64,000 nucleotides of DNA from Globisporangium splendens (taxonomy: Eukaryota > Oomycota > Peronosporomycetes > Pythiales > Pythiaceae): the NCBI GenBank assembly GCA_006386115.1, contig VFIW01000005.1, positions 62,001 through 126,000 of the forward strand, written 5' to 3'. Made by a program: the position numbers and the translations under genes. The notes below the pieces were generated by a model, which saw only the letters and a list, made by a program, of their open reading frames with translations, had not been told where the DNA came from and made no database searches. Numbering within the stretch: position 1 is the stretch's first letter; the number at the start of each line of letters is the position of its first letter. Below are positions 37,214 to 48,569 of the stretch, piece by piece.

Positions 37214-38563
37214 CTACGGATGTTGTCTTCGAACTAAATCTCGTGTTGGAAGCATTCGCTGGGCTTGGGTGTGCTGTTTCTGTTGCCGAGTTCATCGGGT
37301 TTAAGATTCTAAAAACCCGATTTAGGTTATATTCGAAAGGTTGGAGACGGGATCGGGTGGAGTTTAATGAAAAACCGACAGAGCCTGATTTTGATTCAAA
37401 AGTAATGATTTTTTAAAAAAAGACTCAGTTTAAAACTGAATAAAAACATATGCACTGTAAGACCTTTGCTGCCTTCATGGCGATGCTGATATTGAGCTCA
37501 GTTGGGCTGTTACATCTTGTTTCGCTGTGCGTAGATAAAGGCCATTTATGTCAGGAGGAGCTGTCAAAACCCATGAGGACGATGCCAACATGGTGGAAGC
37601 TCCCTGTCCATTGCTTTGCCAGAAACCCGACAAGCAATTCTATCCATTATGGCAGGTAAGCACCAGATATAGTTGACTGGTGTCAAATGGACTTGGCACG
37701 CATCGGTTTCATCAGCAGACTGAATAAAACGAAGAGAGCGTTTCGCATTATTTGTACTCTTTGCATATCAGTGGCCGAGTCAAATCAGCATCTGCTGCGT
37801 CCACGAGACTAATCGTCAATCAGAAACAAGAAACACCGCAAGCACAAAGCCAGCAAGGTCAGTGCGTAAATGCCATGGAGACCTGCAGTATCCAGGCAAT
37901 TTCGTTTCGTTTGCAACTGGGCAGCAAGTTGCGTTTGTTTTGTGCAAAGTGAACCCATGAGCTGTTCTAGAAGTTGGGAGTTGGTGAGTCTGCCGCAGTG
38001 GCTCGAGCGTGGAGCAATATTCCGGCATCCAGTTTGGTTCTTGTTGAGTCTGCTGCTCCTTCGACAAATGGTGTGTGCGGTGGTGTCTCACATGCGTTGT
38101 GGATACAACACCTCAGGATGCTTCCTTTGTGTCCCACTGTACCTCTTGTGGAGGTGTCTTCTTCCTTGCTTAATTCCTTCCAAATATAATAGTTGGACGC
38201 ATGTCTACCAACACGCATTTCCATTAGGAAGACATTGTCTTTGAGAAGTCCTTGCTGTGTGATGCATCAAATACATGATATTTTGTCAGCAGTAGAGTGT
38301 GCATTAACTATGACGGTATTTGCCTGGATAGTTTTGTTCAGCGGAGGGGTAGGGTCGGGAAAGCCCGCTCAACTGCGAAATGTGCAGAGCGAGGGGGGAA
38401 GAACGAAGGAAAAAGACAACCAGATGATGATGGCAAACCTGCAAAACCCAATACTACCGCCTCATCGGTTCAACATTTTCACGATTTCTCTATTTGTTCT
38501 AAATGTTAAACCACATACCCTGTCTAATCGGATGCGCGACCCTAGAAAGATGACGCTGCGTAC
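37214..38563. other. 1.35-kb spacer between transposon block and gene island
   Basis: No conserved gene is seen. There is a hairpin (ATCGGGTTT...AAAACCCGAT, 37,294-37,322) and a 69-codon ORF at 37,450-37,659 with a hydrophobic N-terminus, neither convincing. The stretch after 37,213 does not resemble the gag/protease of element A that would be expected if B had simply inserted into A. Confidence 0.5.
37450..37659 (+). CDS. Possible small ORF with hydrophobic N-terminus, doubtful
   Basis: 69 codons. MHCKTFAAFMAMLILSSVGL could be a signal peptide or membrane segment; the rest shows no motif. It is adjacent to transposons, without intron or homologue in the window. Kept only for completeness. 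Confidence 0.12.
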   Translation: MHCKTFAAFMAMLILSSVGLLHLVSLCVDKGHLCQEELSKPMRTMPTWWKLPVHCFARNPTSNSIHYGR

Positions 38564-40770
38564 ATGGAAATGAGCTTCTGGACGTTTAGTAATGCTCGTG
38601 CCAGTGGCCCCATATTAACGCCTGCAGCATTCGTGATTGAGCGGCACGCTCTAATTGTTTTGGCGCTCTCTCTATTGGCAGCAAGCGCCACAATAGGAAC
38701 AGGACAGGCAGGCGGCGCACGAGAGAGAGAGATGCTCGCGCTCACTCGCAGGAAGAGCAGCGCGGACACGAGCAGCACGAGTCCCACGTCCACGGACAGC
38801 GGCGACGAGACGCAGCTGCACAGCCACCAGGTCACCACGACAACCACAGCAGCAGTAGCAGCGCAGCCGAAGAAGAAGAAGCGGCAGCTCTCGCTGCTCT
38901 CGCGGCTCTCGAGGGACAGCGCGGATGCTGATGACAGCAGAGATAAAGACGCCTCAGCGGCAGTGAGCCCCGGTATCGCGAGCCACGTGGTGTGGAAGCT
39001 CGCGATGCGCATGTCGCTGCACAACGAGAGCCGTTTTCTCCAGCACTTGTCGCGGTCCATGCTCAGCTACGGCGCGCCAACGCACAAGGTACGACACGTA
39101 TGCGTATGTGTGAGGTTTATATGTGCTTTTATTTACATTTTTTGTATGGGATGAATGGATGGATGGATGGATGTGCAGCACGCCGAGAGCACACACCAGC
39201 ACAACCACACCAAGAACCAGGAGCTCACTATGAACAACAACGCCGCAGGACACGCACACGGCGCCAGAGACTCGCTGAGCAGCCAGCAGCAGCGGTCGTC
39301 GTGTAACGTGACGCCGATTCTCGTCGGCAAGGCCACACCGTTCACGCCGATCCACGCGCTGCCACCGCTCCCGCCGCTGCTCTTCTCGTCGTGCAAGGGC
39401 GTCCAAACCAAGTCACAGGGTATCTCGCTGCGCAGTTATGTGCGCTGGAGGTGTCCCGGCCTGCGCCCGGGTCTCTCGGTCCGCGTCGTGCGCGCCGAGA
39501 TCATCAATTCCATGCCAGCGGTCACGGAATACGTCGTCCACGTCGTGGACCTGCACACCAAGGTGTTTTGGATCACGAAGAAGCGCTTCCATGAATTCTA
39601 CCTGCTGCGGAAAAAGGTGCGTGCGCTTCTTGTATTTCCTTTTCTATGAGATTTGTTTATTTACCACTTTTTTTTTCTCTCTATGTTAATTAGATCAAAG
39701 CGCTCGCGAGAGAGGCCTCGCCAGCCGAAGTCGAGCAGCTCAAGTTCATTTTGGAGCTGCCGTTCCCGCGTCGCCGCTTCCGGAATCCGAGTCTCGAGAC
39801 GATCGACCGCCGCAAGGGCGAGATCGAGATGTTTCTCCGCAACGTCGCGGCGCTCGAACCTACGTCGTCGGAGCTGTTCCTGGAGATCGCAAAGGAGTTC
39901 CAGCTCGAGATGTGTTCGGCCGAGTTTATCGCGTCGCTCGAGAAGATCGACACGACGGAAGAACTGCTCGAGCCCAAGTGGCTCGCGTACGATCTCTTTG
40001 TGAGTCTCAACAGCGGCAGCACCGTCGAGGGCAACACGTGCTACAAGTTCCTGCAGGCGTTCACGAACCGGTGCGCGGTGATCGAAGCCGCCGTGTGTCC
40101 CGAGTGCAAGAGCTTTGAGGGTAAATCATTGGCCGCTGACGCGCTCAAGGATCTGCGCAACGTGATCACGAGCATCGAGCAGTACATTTTGGATAATTTG
40201 AGCCCGCGGTACGCCGATCGGATGTCGCTCATGGACCAGAGCGTGGACGTGCGCGGGGTGATCGAGGAGTGCGTATACCATGCCGTGGAAGACACGCTGC
40301 TGGTGCCGCTGGAGCGCCAGATCGCGTTCCTCGTGAGCGCGACGATTGACGCCGACATGGAGGCGCGTCTGGCGGACAACATCGAGAAAATGCGCGGCCG
40401 CAGCCAGTCGGAGTTTGGCATCCCCGAGTACCTGCAGTCGGAGGACGACTGGGGCAAGTCGTGCCACTACCTGAGCATGATGGACGAGCGCATCCTACCA
40501 GGCGACAAGATCCAGGAGCTGCTGCGGTCGGCGCTCGAGATCTTCAAGAGCTACGGCGAGAAGAACCTCGAGTGGCGCGAGAACTCGGCGCTCACGGCAG
40601 ACGACTACCTGCCGATCCATATTTATGTTGTCGTGAAGAGCGGGCTGAGGCGTCCGCTGGTGGCCAAGGAGTACCTCGGCGCGATGATCCATCCGTCCAA
40701 GATGCTCGGCGAGGTTGGCTACTTTCTCACGATGTTCGAGGTCGCGCTCAAGTACATTGCCGATATGTAA
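38564..40770 (+). CDS. PX and VPS9 domain protein, probable Rab5-type guanine nucleotide exchange factor
   Basis: Three exons: 38,564-39,088, 39,179-39,616 and 39,694-40,770, giving 679 residues in frame with GT-AG introns of 90 and 77 bp. A low-complexity Ser/Thr/Lys N-terminus is followed by a PX phosphoinositide-binding domain at about 270-380 (VFWITKKRFHEFYLLRKK, then LPFPRRRF) and a C-terminal VPS9 domain at about 560-675 with the family hallmarks ADDYLPIHIYVV (Asp) and GEVGYFLTMFE (Tyr). VPS9 domains activate Rab5-family GTPases on early endosomes; PX would direct it to PI3P membranes. The start is uncertain: a second ATG at 38,732 would remove a hydrophobic stretch and may be the true one. 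The next gene follows 200 bp downstream on the same strand. Confidence 0.88.
39147..39174. repeat. (GGAT)n microsatellite in intron 1
   Basis: About five GGAT units lie immediately upstream of the 3' splice site of the first intron of the PX-VPS9 gene. Confidence 0.8.
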
Positions 40771-40972
40771 AAGTCAAGAAGAAGAAAAGAAAAGAGATGC
40801 GAAACGAGAGCATATGCAGAGAGGAGAAAGGAGCAGCGCATCGTATCGTTATATGTCCCCCATCACAATAGTCTGTACACTACCACCAAACTATCCTAAC
40901 GTTAAGCTAATTATGATGTAATAGAGACCACCCGTGACACTACCAGCCACTCACTCGTCTTGTTGGAGGAAA

Positions 40973-42465
40973 ATGCAAAGCGCCATGCTGTCGCGCATAT
41001 TGCGGCCGCGCCGTGGCACAGCATTGGTGCAATGCGCCATTCAGAGAACGAGCGCTTTGTCCACCAGTGGAGCGGCGCGCGTACCGCCCGCAGTGGAAGC
41101 GTTGGAGCATGCCCCATGCCTGCAGTGCGGACAGGCGAAGACGACGACGCCATTGGAGTCTCCCACGTGTGCCGTGTCCGGCTTGCGCCTCACATGCTCA
41201 AAGGTGCGTACGTCGTTTCGTCGCGCTTGCTCGCCTCCTCTGCTTGGAGCGTTTACGCGCCGCCGTGCGACAACCCGTGTGTGTGCGTGCGTGGAGGGAA
41301 GAAGCGGGGAGCGTGCATGATGCGACTGACCTGATTGCGCGCCTGTGTGTTGCGTTGTGTCCATTTCCTATCCAATGTGACCCATTATGCGCTCGAATTA
41401 ACAGACGTGCGCCGAAAATTTCGAGCAAGCGCACGGCGACCTGCTGCTGCAATACAAAAGCGTTGTGGAAGATATCAGTTATGGCGCCTCTGGCGATGCC
41501 AAGCAACTGTTTGCAGAAGGTATGCGAACGTAATGGTTGAGATCCATGCATTGACTGGTGCCATCCATACCTGACGTTGACCTCTCTTCTTTTTTCTCTC
41601 TCTGTGTGCATCTTCTCCAACTCCAACAAAAGTCTTGACGGTACCGAAGCAGAACCATGCGAGCACGGCTATTGCGTCGTGGCAGCAATATTTGCAGCTG
41701 TACACGAGCGATGAGCAATGGCTTTCTGATCCCCGAGCGATCCGTCTTGTCTCGGCCGCGCACTCGTACGTGATGACGCTCAGCCACTTCCTGCCAGGTA
41801 TAATTGCCTCGGAATAGCTTCGTTGTGTGTGTGCTCTCGACTCGACGTTATCGTATTTTTTCCTTCTTGGCTGAGTAGATTTGCTGCGTGGCGTTGCTGA
41901 ACCCCAAGAGAAGAACTCCATTACCCTTCATGTGATCGGCGCTCGAGCCGAAGCGATGATGCCGCGCCATTTCTGGGACGACCTGACGTTCTTCCATCCA
42001 ATGGTCTCTGGGTTTGACATCAAACTCGTCGGCGACCACGTTCCAGTCCTCCGGAAGAAGAAATCGCTGCCACAGCAGCAAAGAGAACGCGATCGTATTC
42101 AGCTGGAGAATATCAATGGTCTTTACCACGACCTGCATGCTTCTGGTGCAATTCCAGCTCCAGACGCATTCGTGCTCTTCAATCCAGGTATCGGACATCC
42201 ATTCTTGAAGCAGCGCTGGCAGCCAACGATGGAGACCCTCTTGGCGTCGGGGAAACCGATCTTACTGTCGTCCTTCAGCAAAGTGGACCTAGATCGAGAC
42301 ATCGCTGTGCTACGAGAGCTTTGCGGAAACCAAAAAGACGACCTCAAGTTCCTTGCCACTCCTCAGAGCAACCCGTTCCGAAACCTAAAGTATCAAATTG
42401 ATCCTCTGGATCTCTTAACGCCGATTCAGACCAACAGCTTCGCGATGGTTGTCCAAATGAGCTAA
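40973..42465 (+). CDS. MSS51-like mitochondrial zinc-finger protein
   Basis: Four exons: 40,973-41,203, 41,405-41,519, 41,633-41,797 and 41,879-42,465; 365 residues. The N-terminus (MLSRILRPRRGTALVQCAIQ) is Arg-rich and free of acidic residues, as in mitochondrial presequences. Residues 49-87 form a MYND-like Cys/His module split by intron 1 (C49, C52, C66, C75, C79, H87, with CSK-TCAENFEQAH across the junction). The C-terminal half (DAFVLFNPGIGHPFLKQRW, then PTMETLLASGKPILLSSFS) matches the MSS51 C-terminal domain. In yeast MSS51 acts in cytochrome oxidase subunit 1 translation; a similar role here is inference. It is convergent with the pseudogene ending 41 bp downstream. Confidence 0.82.
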
Positions 42466-45400
42466 TGGGCGCGGAAGGAAAAAACACCACTCGTTGTTTC
42501 GCCTTGCTATTGGGTTTGCTGCATCCAGTGCCTCACAGCTTCACCTGGATTTGGATACGCAATTTGCTTGTTCCGCCCCTCCTGAATGTACGAGATAGCT
42601 GCGTAAAACTCGCCATAATGCATTTTCCACGCCTTTTGTGCCTCCGGGCTTGCGCCATTCGCAATTCGTCTTGATTCGAGCATGACGCGCCGATAAATGT
42701 CATCGGACCCGACACTAGCGCCTGCAATCTCGGCCATAAACCTTGCAAATTTGGCTGGAGTCATGGCGACCCTTTCGTCTTCTGCTCGCGGAGTGCTATC
42801 GTCGGATGATGCATAGTACTCGAGAAGCGGCCACAGAATATTCTCAATTTCCATGCCAACGAAGCAAATCCGCGATGGTGCTGGTGCCTCGCTTTCCGCG
42901 AGAAATCCCAAGTCGCAGAAGAAAGAGAGCAAAATCTCTCGCGCTGAAAGTGGGAACGGCGGCGGCTTTGGGCTCCCAGTCAGTGATTTCGTGTATATCT
43001 CTAGCGCGCATGAGCCGAGGAAAAGTGTAAACGCCTGAGGTGTCAATAGCCCGTCTCGATCGCAAAGACTTCCGAAGACATGATGCACCATTTCTTTTGA
43101 CAAGTAGGTTGGATGTAGCTTCATGTCGTCCAGCATCTTCAAGATTCCAGAGAGCTGCAAACAAAATTGGTTTCCGTGACTTGGCATTCGCTTTTCGTTC
43201 GAGTATTTCATTAGGATCTTGAGCAGCGGCTGGTGGAAGGACAGAAACAGATCTCGGATTTGTGCCGTTTGATACCACGTTGAGTATATCTCGGGCAGTG
43301 GTGATATCGGCGAACCATTTTGAGAGGCTTGCGCTGGAGGGTTCTGTTTCGTAGAAAAGTCTCCCGATGACACACTGAGAGATTGGTGTGTACTGCTGGT
43401 TTCAGGTGGGAGCATCGGGTCGCACTGGTATTCGTAAAAGGTATTTGCCGCTGACGTGTGATCAGCCGTTGGGTATGTGTGCTTGAGTGACGACTTCTCC
43501 ATCACGGCACGCTCCACAACAGCAGTTTCGTGTTCCAGCACAGCGAGTAGTTTTTCTTGATTCTGAAGGATGTCATCACTTAACCTTCCAGCCCAGGGCG
43601 ATCGTTCGGAAATCATGTGCTCCCGTCCATTTCCATTGCTATTCACAGACCCACATCGAGATGGATCCACCAATGCAACTAGGCTCGCCCAAAATTCCTT
43701 CATCTGATCCGATTTATTCGGGCTCTCGTGGGAAACGGATTGCAGAAGATTGTTCATGCCGATCAAGAAATCAGGAAAGAGAAGACCACGCTCGGCCGCA
43801 TAATCTGGAAAATGTTGTGTAACTCGCTCGGCGAATTCCTCTTTTTTGATGCGATTCGCTTCGGGCAGGGTCGAGTGTTCGATCATTCGAAGGAGAGAAC
43901 TCATTGGCATACGAGGAGCTGCATTATCAAATCCATCACCGCCCTTCAAACTCGGGAAAATTGAGCTCGTACTTGAAGCAGTGTCCAGACTAGAATTGCT
44001 TGTAGCGTGAAGCAGAAACAATTCCCTCAGATTGTGAACAGTGATATCCTTAGATAGTGAGAGCATCGACAAGGGCAACTCGAGACCTTCCCACTCCAAG
44101 AACGTGGACAATTGACTTCGTAGCGAGCGGATTCTCTCTCCCAAAAGAACTTGGTGCTCCTCCATCTGCTTGTACTTTTCTTCTTCGTGCAACAGTTTCT
44201 TCGTCAGAACGTCGACAGCAATCCGCTTGTCTTGTGAAAAGAACTGGAAGCGCTCCAAATCGTTTCGAAGAACATGGTTGTAGTCGTCCACGGATTTCGC
44301 TTGTTTATCTCTTTCTGCTGCTTTCAGCTCTGCCATTCCTACTTGAAGTCGAAAGCCTTTTGTCGCAATCGATAGATGTGATTGCACGCGCCATTCTGCG
44401 AAAACACTGCGTAGCCACGCACGTTCCGTGTCTCGAATCACTGTCGCCACGTATCCATGTTTGACAACCTGCAGCTCTCTGCCTTGTTCTCCGTCAGCTG
44501 ATCCGTCAGTTGCTGGTACTCCTCGCGTGATTTGTGCAGCTTTTCCTCCAGCTTCGTTTTTTCTCGTGACAGTGAAAAGACGCAATCCTTTGCTTCAATC
44601 AAGTCCTTCTCACTTTGGCGTACCTTCTCGTAGCTAAGTCGAATACTGTCCGTCTGAGCACGCGATTTCCACTGAGTGAACGCGTTTCGCTTGTCAGCAC
44701 GGACTTTCCCGAGAAAGAGCAGGTTTAGTTTCGTGCATGCGTGATCCAGCAAGAGCTTCAACTTTAGTTGCTGTCGGCTGTTAAGCTGAAAAGCGCTGAA
44801 ACCATGCCGCAACAGTCGGCTTTCTCTGCGCTCCACAACTTGCTTCAATGTCAGCAGAGCATTCCGGTAAGCAAGTGTTTCTTGTTGTTGATTCATTTCA
44901 TCTACAACGCGTCCCAGATCCGAAACAACAGTTTGTCGCTTTATCTCCACGCTGGAAGTCTTGAGTCTGTTGAACGCCTTCGCCAGCTGTTTCACTTCAA
45001 GCTGTCGGTTTACACTGGCAAGAGCTTCTAACGCGCGATATCGAGCATGGAACACATGCTGAGCCGTCATTCTCTATTTTGCCATTGCGACCTTCACATA
45101 ATTGAGTCTTTTCACTCGCAGCAAGCGGCGGATCACCTGCCGTTGCAAGTGTCCTTTTGCTTCACGATCTTTTTTAGTGGTCACCGAGTTCTTTCGTTCA
45201 AGTTCCTGCATCAAGTTCTCTTTCTCCGCAGACAAGTGCGCCATCTTTTGGATTTTGGACGCTTCGGCAGCAATTTTCTCCAGTAGATCGGATTGCAATG
45301 ACTGATTTTGCTGGAATAGCTGCTGCGTTTGAAGCTTGAGTTGCTCTTCGCTTTTCGATACGAGCGCAAGCTGATTGCCGAGTGTTTTCACGAGCTCCTC

Positions 45401-46236
45401 TGAGCTCAACTCTTGCATGTGGTGCTTTTGGTTTTCATCTTTTAGAAATTTGTTCTCACGACCGGAGATCTCGAGGCGCTGAATCCGCTCATTCAAACTC
45501 TTGATTGTCTTTCTGTCGCATGCTGTCAGTCGAGCACGATTCTCCAGCTCGTCTTTCAAGAACTGTTTTTCCTGCAGCAATTGCTCATATTCAGATCGTG
45601 AACACACAGCGGCAGCAGCAGACAACGGAGCGACTGGTGCTTCTGTTACAGTGGCAGCATTCACGGTTTGTCTTCTCTCAAAGTTCTGAGTCTCAACAAT
45701 TGGTGGAGCTGGAGAAGTGTGTACTACAGCAACACTGTTGCGCTGGGCAATGCTTGCGATCGACGTATTCTGGTCCACTTTCTCTGTGTGCCGCGATGAC
45801 GATACCTCTGCTCGAAGATTTTGGAGCAGATTTTCAAGCCGAACTCCGGACGCTACTGGTTGTTGTTCTATAACACTGACCTTCTTCGCTTGTGGTCCCG
45901 AGACATTTTCTTCAGCTCGTTTGAAATTGTGCCAGATCTCCTTACGCTTCCACTCATCAAGTAACCGCGAGTTTCTTCTTGATGACTCCGTATTCCATAG
46001 CATCTGTGAACGAGAAACGTTTGCCGATAGCGAGTCTTGGCGCTTCATGAGAGCTTTGCTCGCGGACGTTGGCGATAGGTACACACTGTTTGCGCGCTTC
46101 AAGGTATTGGGAGAGATTGGTCCTTTCTGGGGCTCTGTCTTGGTGGGAACGATTGCTATCGGATGCACACGCATTTCCGTGGGCGTCGTCTCTGCTTGGC
46201 AGCGTGGAGTTTGAGATGTCGAGGGCAGGTTCTCGC

Positions 46237-46250
46237 TCAAACGTGATGTT
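46237..46250. repeat. 14-bp target site duplication, left copy (SINE)
   Basis: TCAAACGTGATGTT is repeated exactly at 46,496-46,509 and brackets the tRNA-like sequence. Confidence 0.88.
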
Positions 46251-46495
46251 TGATTTTGAAAGTGAGGTATATTTAGGTTCATCGTTGTGACCTACAATAG
46301 CCGATTTTTATTGAAGAGGTAGGAATTACAGGGCTGGGTCTTATTGCCCCCCATGGGGTCCCACCGCTACCCCTGATTGGGCCCGAAGAACTTCGAATAT
46401 CCGCTCGTTGAAAATCCCGCTCCGAACTGGACTCGAACCCGCAATCAACAGCGTAGAGGTCAGAAGCTTACCCCACTAGAACCGCGCCACCGGTT
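46251..46495 (-). mobile_element. tRNA-derived SINE, 245 bp, inserted in a coding exon
   Basis: On the minus strand the element starts AACCGGTGGCGCGGTTCTAG, which resembles a tRNA D-arm with box A, and has a perfect box B (GGTTCGAGTCC) at 46,439-46,429. The anticodon and acceptor stems do not fold as a functional tRNA. The tail contains AATAAAAATCGG and ends at the 14-bp target duplication. tRNA-headed SINEs are known in oomycetes; family membership cannot be assigned here. Confidence 0.75.
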
Positions 46496-46509
46496 TCAAA
46501 CGTGATGTT
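46496..46509. repeat. 14-bp target site duplication, right copy (SINE)
   Basis: TCAAACGTGATGTT, the same as 46,237-46,250. On the minus strand both copies encode T-S-R-L in the frame of the host gene. Confidence 0.88.
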
Positions 46510-47252
46510 GGCTCCTGTGTCTTTGCTGTTTCCATCGCGGCTGCAGCAGCTTTCTCCGTCGCTTGCTTCACTAAATCGATCTCGTTCCTGAAGGAATTTC
46601 TATGGCCCCCATATCCCGCGAACAGTTTTGTCATCCCTCCTCCGTGGTGCTCTATTTCTGACGGCGTGTTGGGTCGTTTCCATCCATCGGCAGTATCACT
46701 AGTTAGAGGCAGAGAAGTAGTAGAAGGCGCAGCGGAGACGCTTGGTGCAGTTTCAGGGCAGACAGGTGGGGAGAGATACTTGTCAGCCCACTCGTCCGAA
46801 AAGTCCTCCACTGTTTCGTCGCCTTCTCCGTCCTCTTGATCTCGTTCAGAATGTCGCGGTGACTCCTGTGCGTGCTCCGTTTCATTCTTTGCTGTAGACC
46901 TACTGCTTTGCACACTCGCTTCGTCTTGATCATTCGCTAACCATGGGATGACAGCATCCTGCTCTCCTCCACCACCATCGGAGTCTCGTTCTCCAACATC
47001 TTCACCGCCATCGCCGGTCTCTTGTAGCCACGCAACGTGGTGATCTCTGTCATCATCACCATCATCTTGTCGCGGCGGTCGGCTGTCAACCTCGTGCTGC
47101 ACGTCCACGTCGCCTTCGCTGCCGTCCGACTCGTCTCACGCCTTGCGCATCGCGCGCTGCTGCCACGCGACCAGTGCTGCCGCCGTGTTCATCTCCGCGT
47201 TGTCTCTTCCTCCCTCTTCATCCAGCGGCGACGGAGCCAAAGCGCGCTTCAT

Positions 47253-47723
47253 CCACGGTGCCGAAGATGATGCGGGCTTCAACTTCCCTGTTAATGCGGG
47301 GTGGCATGCAGCATCCTTGAAACGACACGAAGCAGCTCAACCTCTATAAAAATATAACTTGTAGAAGTCGAAGAGAACATTCACGCTACTTGATGGTACA
47401 TTTCTGTCATAGCGTATATCCCTTCAAAGAAAGCGCACACACCTGTGCCATTTTTGGACGGCAAGTGGGGTTTATTTTGGAGATTTGATGCTTTTTTATA
47501 TTTTCGGTTTGGTTTCTGAGCATCCAGTCGGTTCTGATGCTGCTAATGGTGCGGGTAGCTTATGCTGCCTTTACGTTGCGACCTGGTCTCTCCGAACAAC
47601 AAAAGCTCCACGATATCTGCGATCATACACTCTGTACCTTATGGATCGCAGATCCATCACCTTCGCCACGGCTCCACTGGATCCACATGCACACACGCGC
47701 CACTGGGATAAACGGCGCTGCTT
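47253..47723. other. Intergenic, no gene seen
   Basis: About 470 bp upstream of the disrupted coiled-coil gene and downstream of the p24 gene (both on minus). No ORF with coding character and no RNA gene were seen. Confidence 0.5.
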
Positions 47724-48353
47724 CTAGATAAGCTTCTTGCTCTTGAAGAACTTCTTCAGGTACAGCACCTGCCACACGCCCATCCCCAGCAGCACGACAA
47801 TGGAGAAGAAGCTGAACCAGAGTACGCGCGAGTTGGTCGACTCGTTCGTGTTGCGCATCGCCGCTTCACGCTCGCGCAAGTACAGCATCTCTCGGTGGAT
47901 CTCGTCGACCGTGTCCTCCATCTTGCGCAGCTCCTTCTCCACGGGCATCAGGTGCTCGCGCTTCGCGACCTCGGTGTAGTCCTTCGCCTCGACGCCGTGC
48001 TTGAAGTCGAGCGTGATGCGCACGGCATTCTCGTTCGTGTTGTAGAAGCACACCGAGTAGCTGCCGCCCGTGCTCGCATGGAACGAGAACTTGTGGAGAT
48101 CGTCCGACGTCGTGTCGATGTCCGAGTCCTGCTTCAGGTACTTGTGCAGTGGGTCCACGATGGTGAGCGACACGCCCGACTTGCCTTTGCGGCCGCCAAT
48201 GATGTTGTAGTGGATCACCACGAGGCTGCCGTGCGCCACCTCGTCGCTCAGGCACTTCTCGGAGCGGCGGCGCACGTCGAACTGCACGGCGCTGGCGGAC
48301 ATGAGCGTCAGCGACACGAGCAGCAGCAGCAGCAACGACTTGGTCTCTCTCAT
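47724..48353 (-). CDS. p24/emp24 (GOLD domain) cargo receptor of the early secretory pathway
   Basis: A single exon of 209 residues starting MRETKSLLLLLLVSLTLMSA (signal peptide; the longer upstream frame is 5' leader). A GOLD domain (VQFDVRRRSEKCLSDEVAHG, GGSYSVCFYN with the conserved Cys pair) is followed by a coiled-coil stalk (EKELRKMEDTVDEIHREMLY), one transmembrane helix and a cytosolic tail KKFFKSKKLI. The tail carries the FF COPII signal and a KKxx COPI retrieval signal (KKLI). p24 proteins shuttle between ER and Golgi and help package cargo. It is divergent from the DAD1 gene, start codons 217 bp apart. Confidence 0.93.
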   Translation of the reverse strand: MRETKSLLLLLLVSLTLMSASAVQFDVRRRSEKCLSDEVAHGSLVVIHYNIIGGRKGKSGVSLTIVDPLHKYLKQDSDIDTTSDDLHKFSFHASTGGSYSVCFYNTNENAVRITLDFKHGVEAKDYTEVAKREHLMPVEKELRKMEDTVDEIHREMLYLREREAAMRNTNESTNSRVLWFSFFSIVVLLGMGVWQVLYLKKFFKSKKLI

Positions 48354-48569
48354 TATCTCCCTGCTATCGTCTCTTTCTCCCGACCCGATCTTGGCGCAAA
48401 TGAATAGAGCGGGTGAGCTGTCCGCGTGTGCGCTTTCGTGTGAGATCGACCCACTTGAATTGTGGACCCCCTTTTTTGCAGACCGCAATTCAAAAATGAA
48501 TTGAGAAGCAAAGGAAACAACCAGCTTTTTTGCAGCTTCAAAAGTGTGGAGCGCCAACAGCAAACAGAC

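Larger units (their letters stand above)
42507..47252 (-). pseudogene. Large coiled-coil protein gene, disrupted (SINE insertion plus nonsense and frameshift lesions)
   Basis: Segments: 47,252-46,510 (ATG at 47,252, in-frame TGA at 47,136-47,138), SINE at 46,251-46,495, 46,250-45,077 (coiled coil, FLKDELENRARLTACDRKTI), TAG at 45,074-45,076, continuing to about 44,480, then a one-base frame change into 42,507. The reading frames on both sides of the SINE join exactly through the 14-bp target duplication. The TAG could be hidden by a 63-bp intron (45,136-45,074, CAG|GTGATC...AATAG|AG) but no intron explains the frame change near 44,480 or the TGA. The long C-terminal part (about 600 residues) is helical with EF-hand-like spacing and remains open. 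No family name is recognised; long coiled coils of this type are common in cytoskeletal or ciliary proteins. Confidence 0.7.

Noticed and set aside
37870..38244. Several 70-125-codon ORFs in the spacer
   Set aside because: No domain, no codon-usage signal, overlapping on both strands; consistent with chance.
42507..44585. 692-codon ORF as a complete separate gene
   Set aside because: Its first 35 codons are an out-of-frame shadow of the upstream coiled coil, so it is the 3' part of the disrupted gene.
46420..46495. Functional tRNA gene
   Set aside because: Box B is perfect, but anticodon and acceptor stems do not pair and the sequence is the head of a SINE with target duplications.
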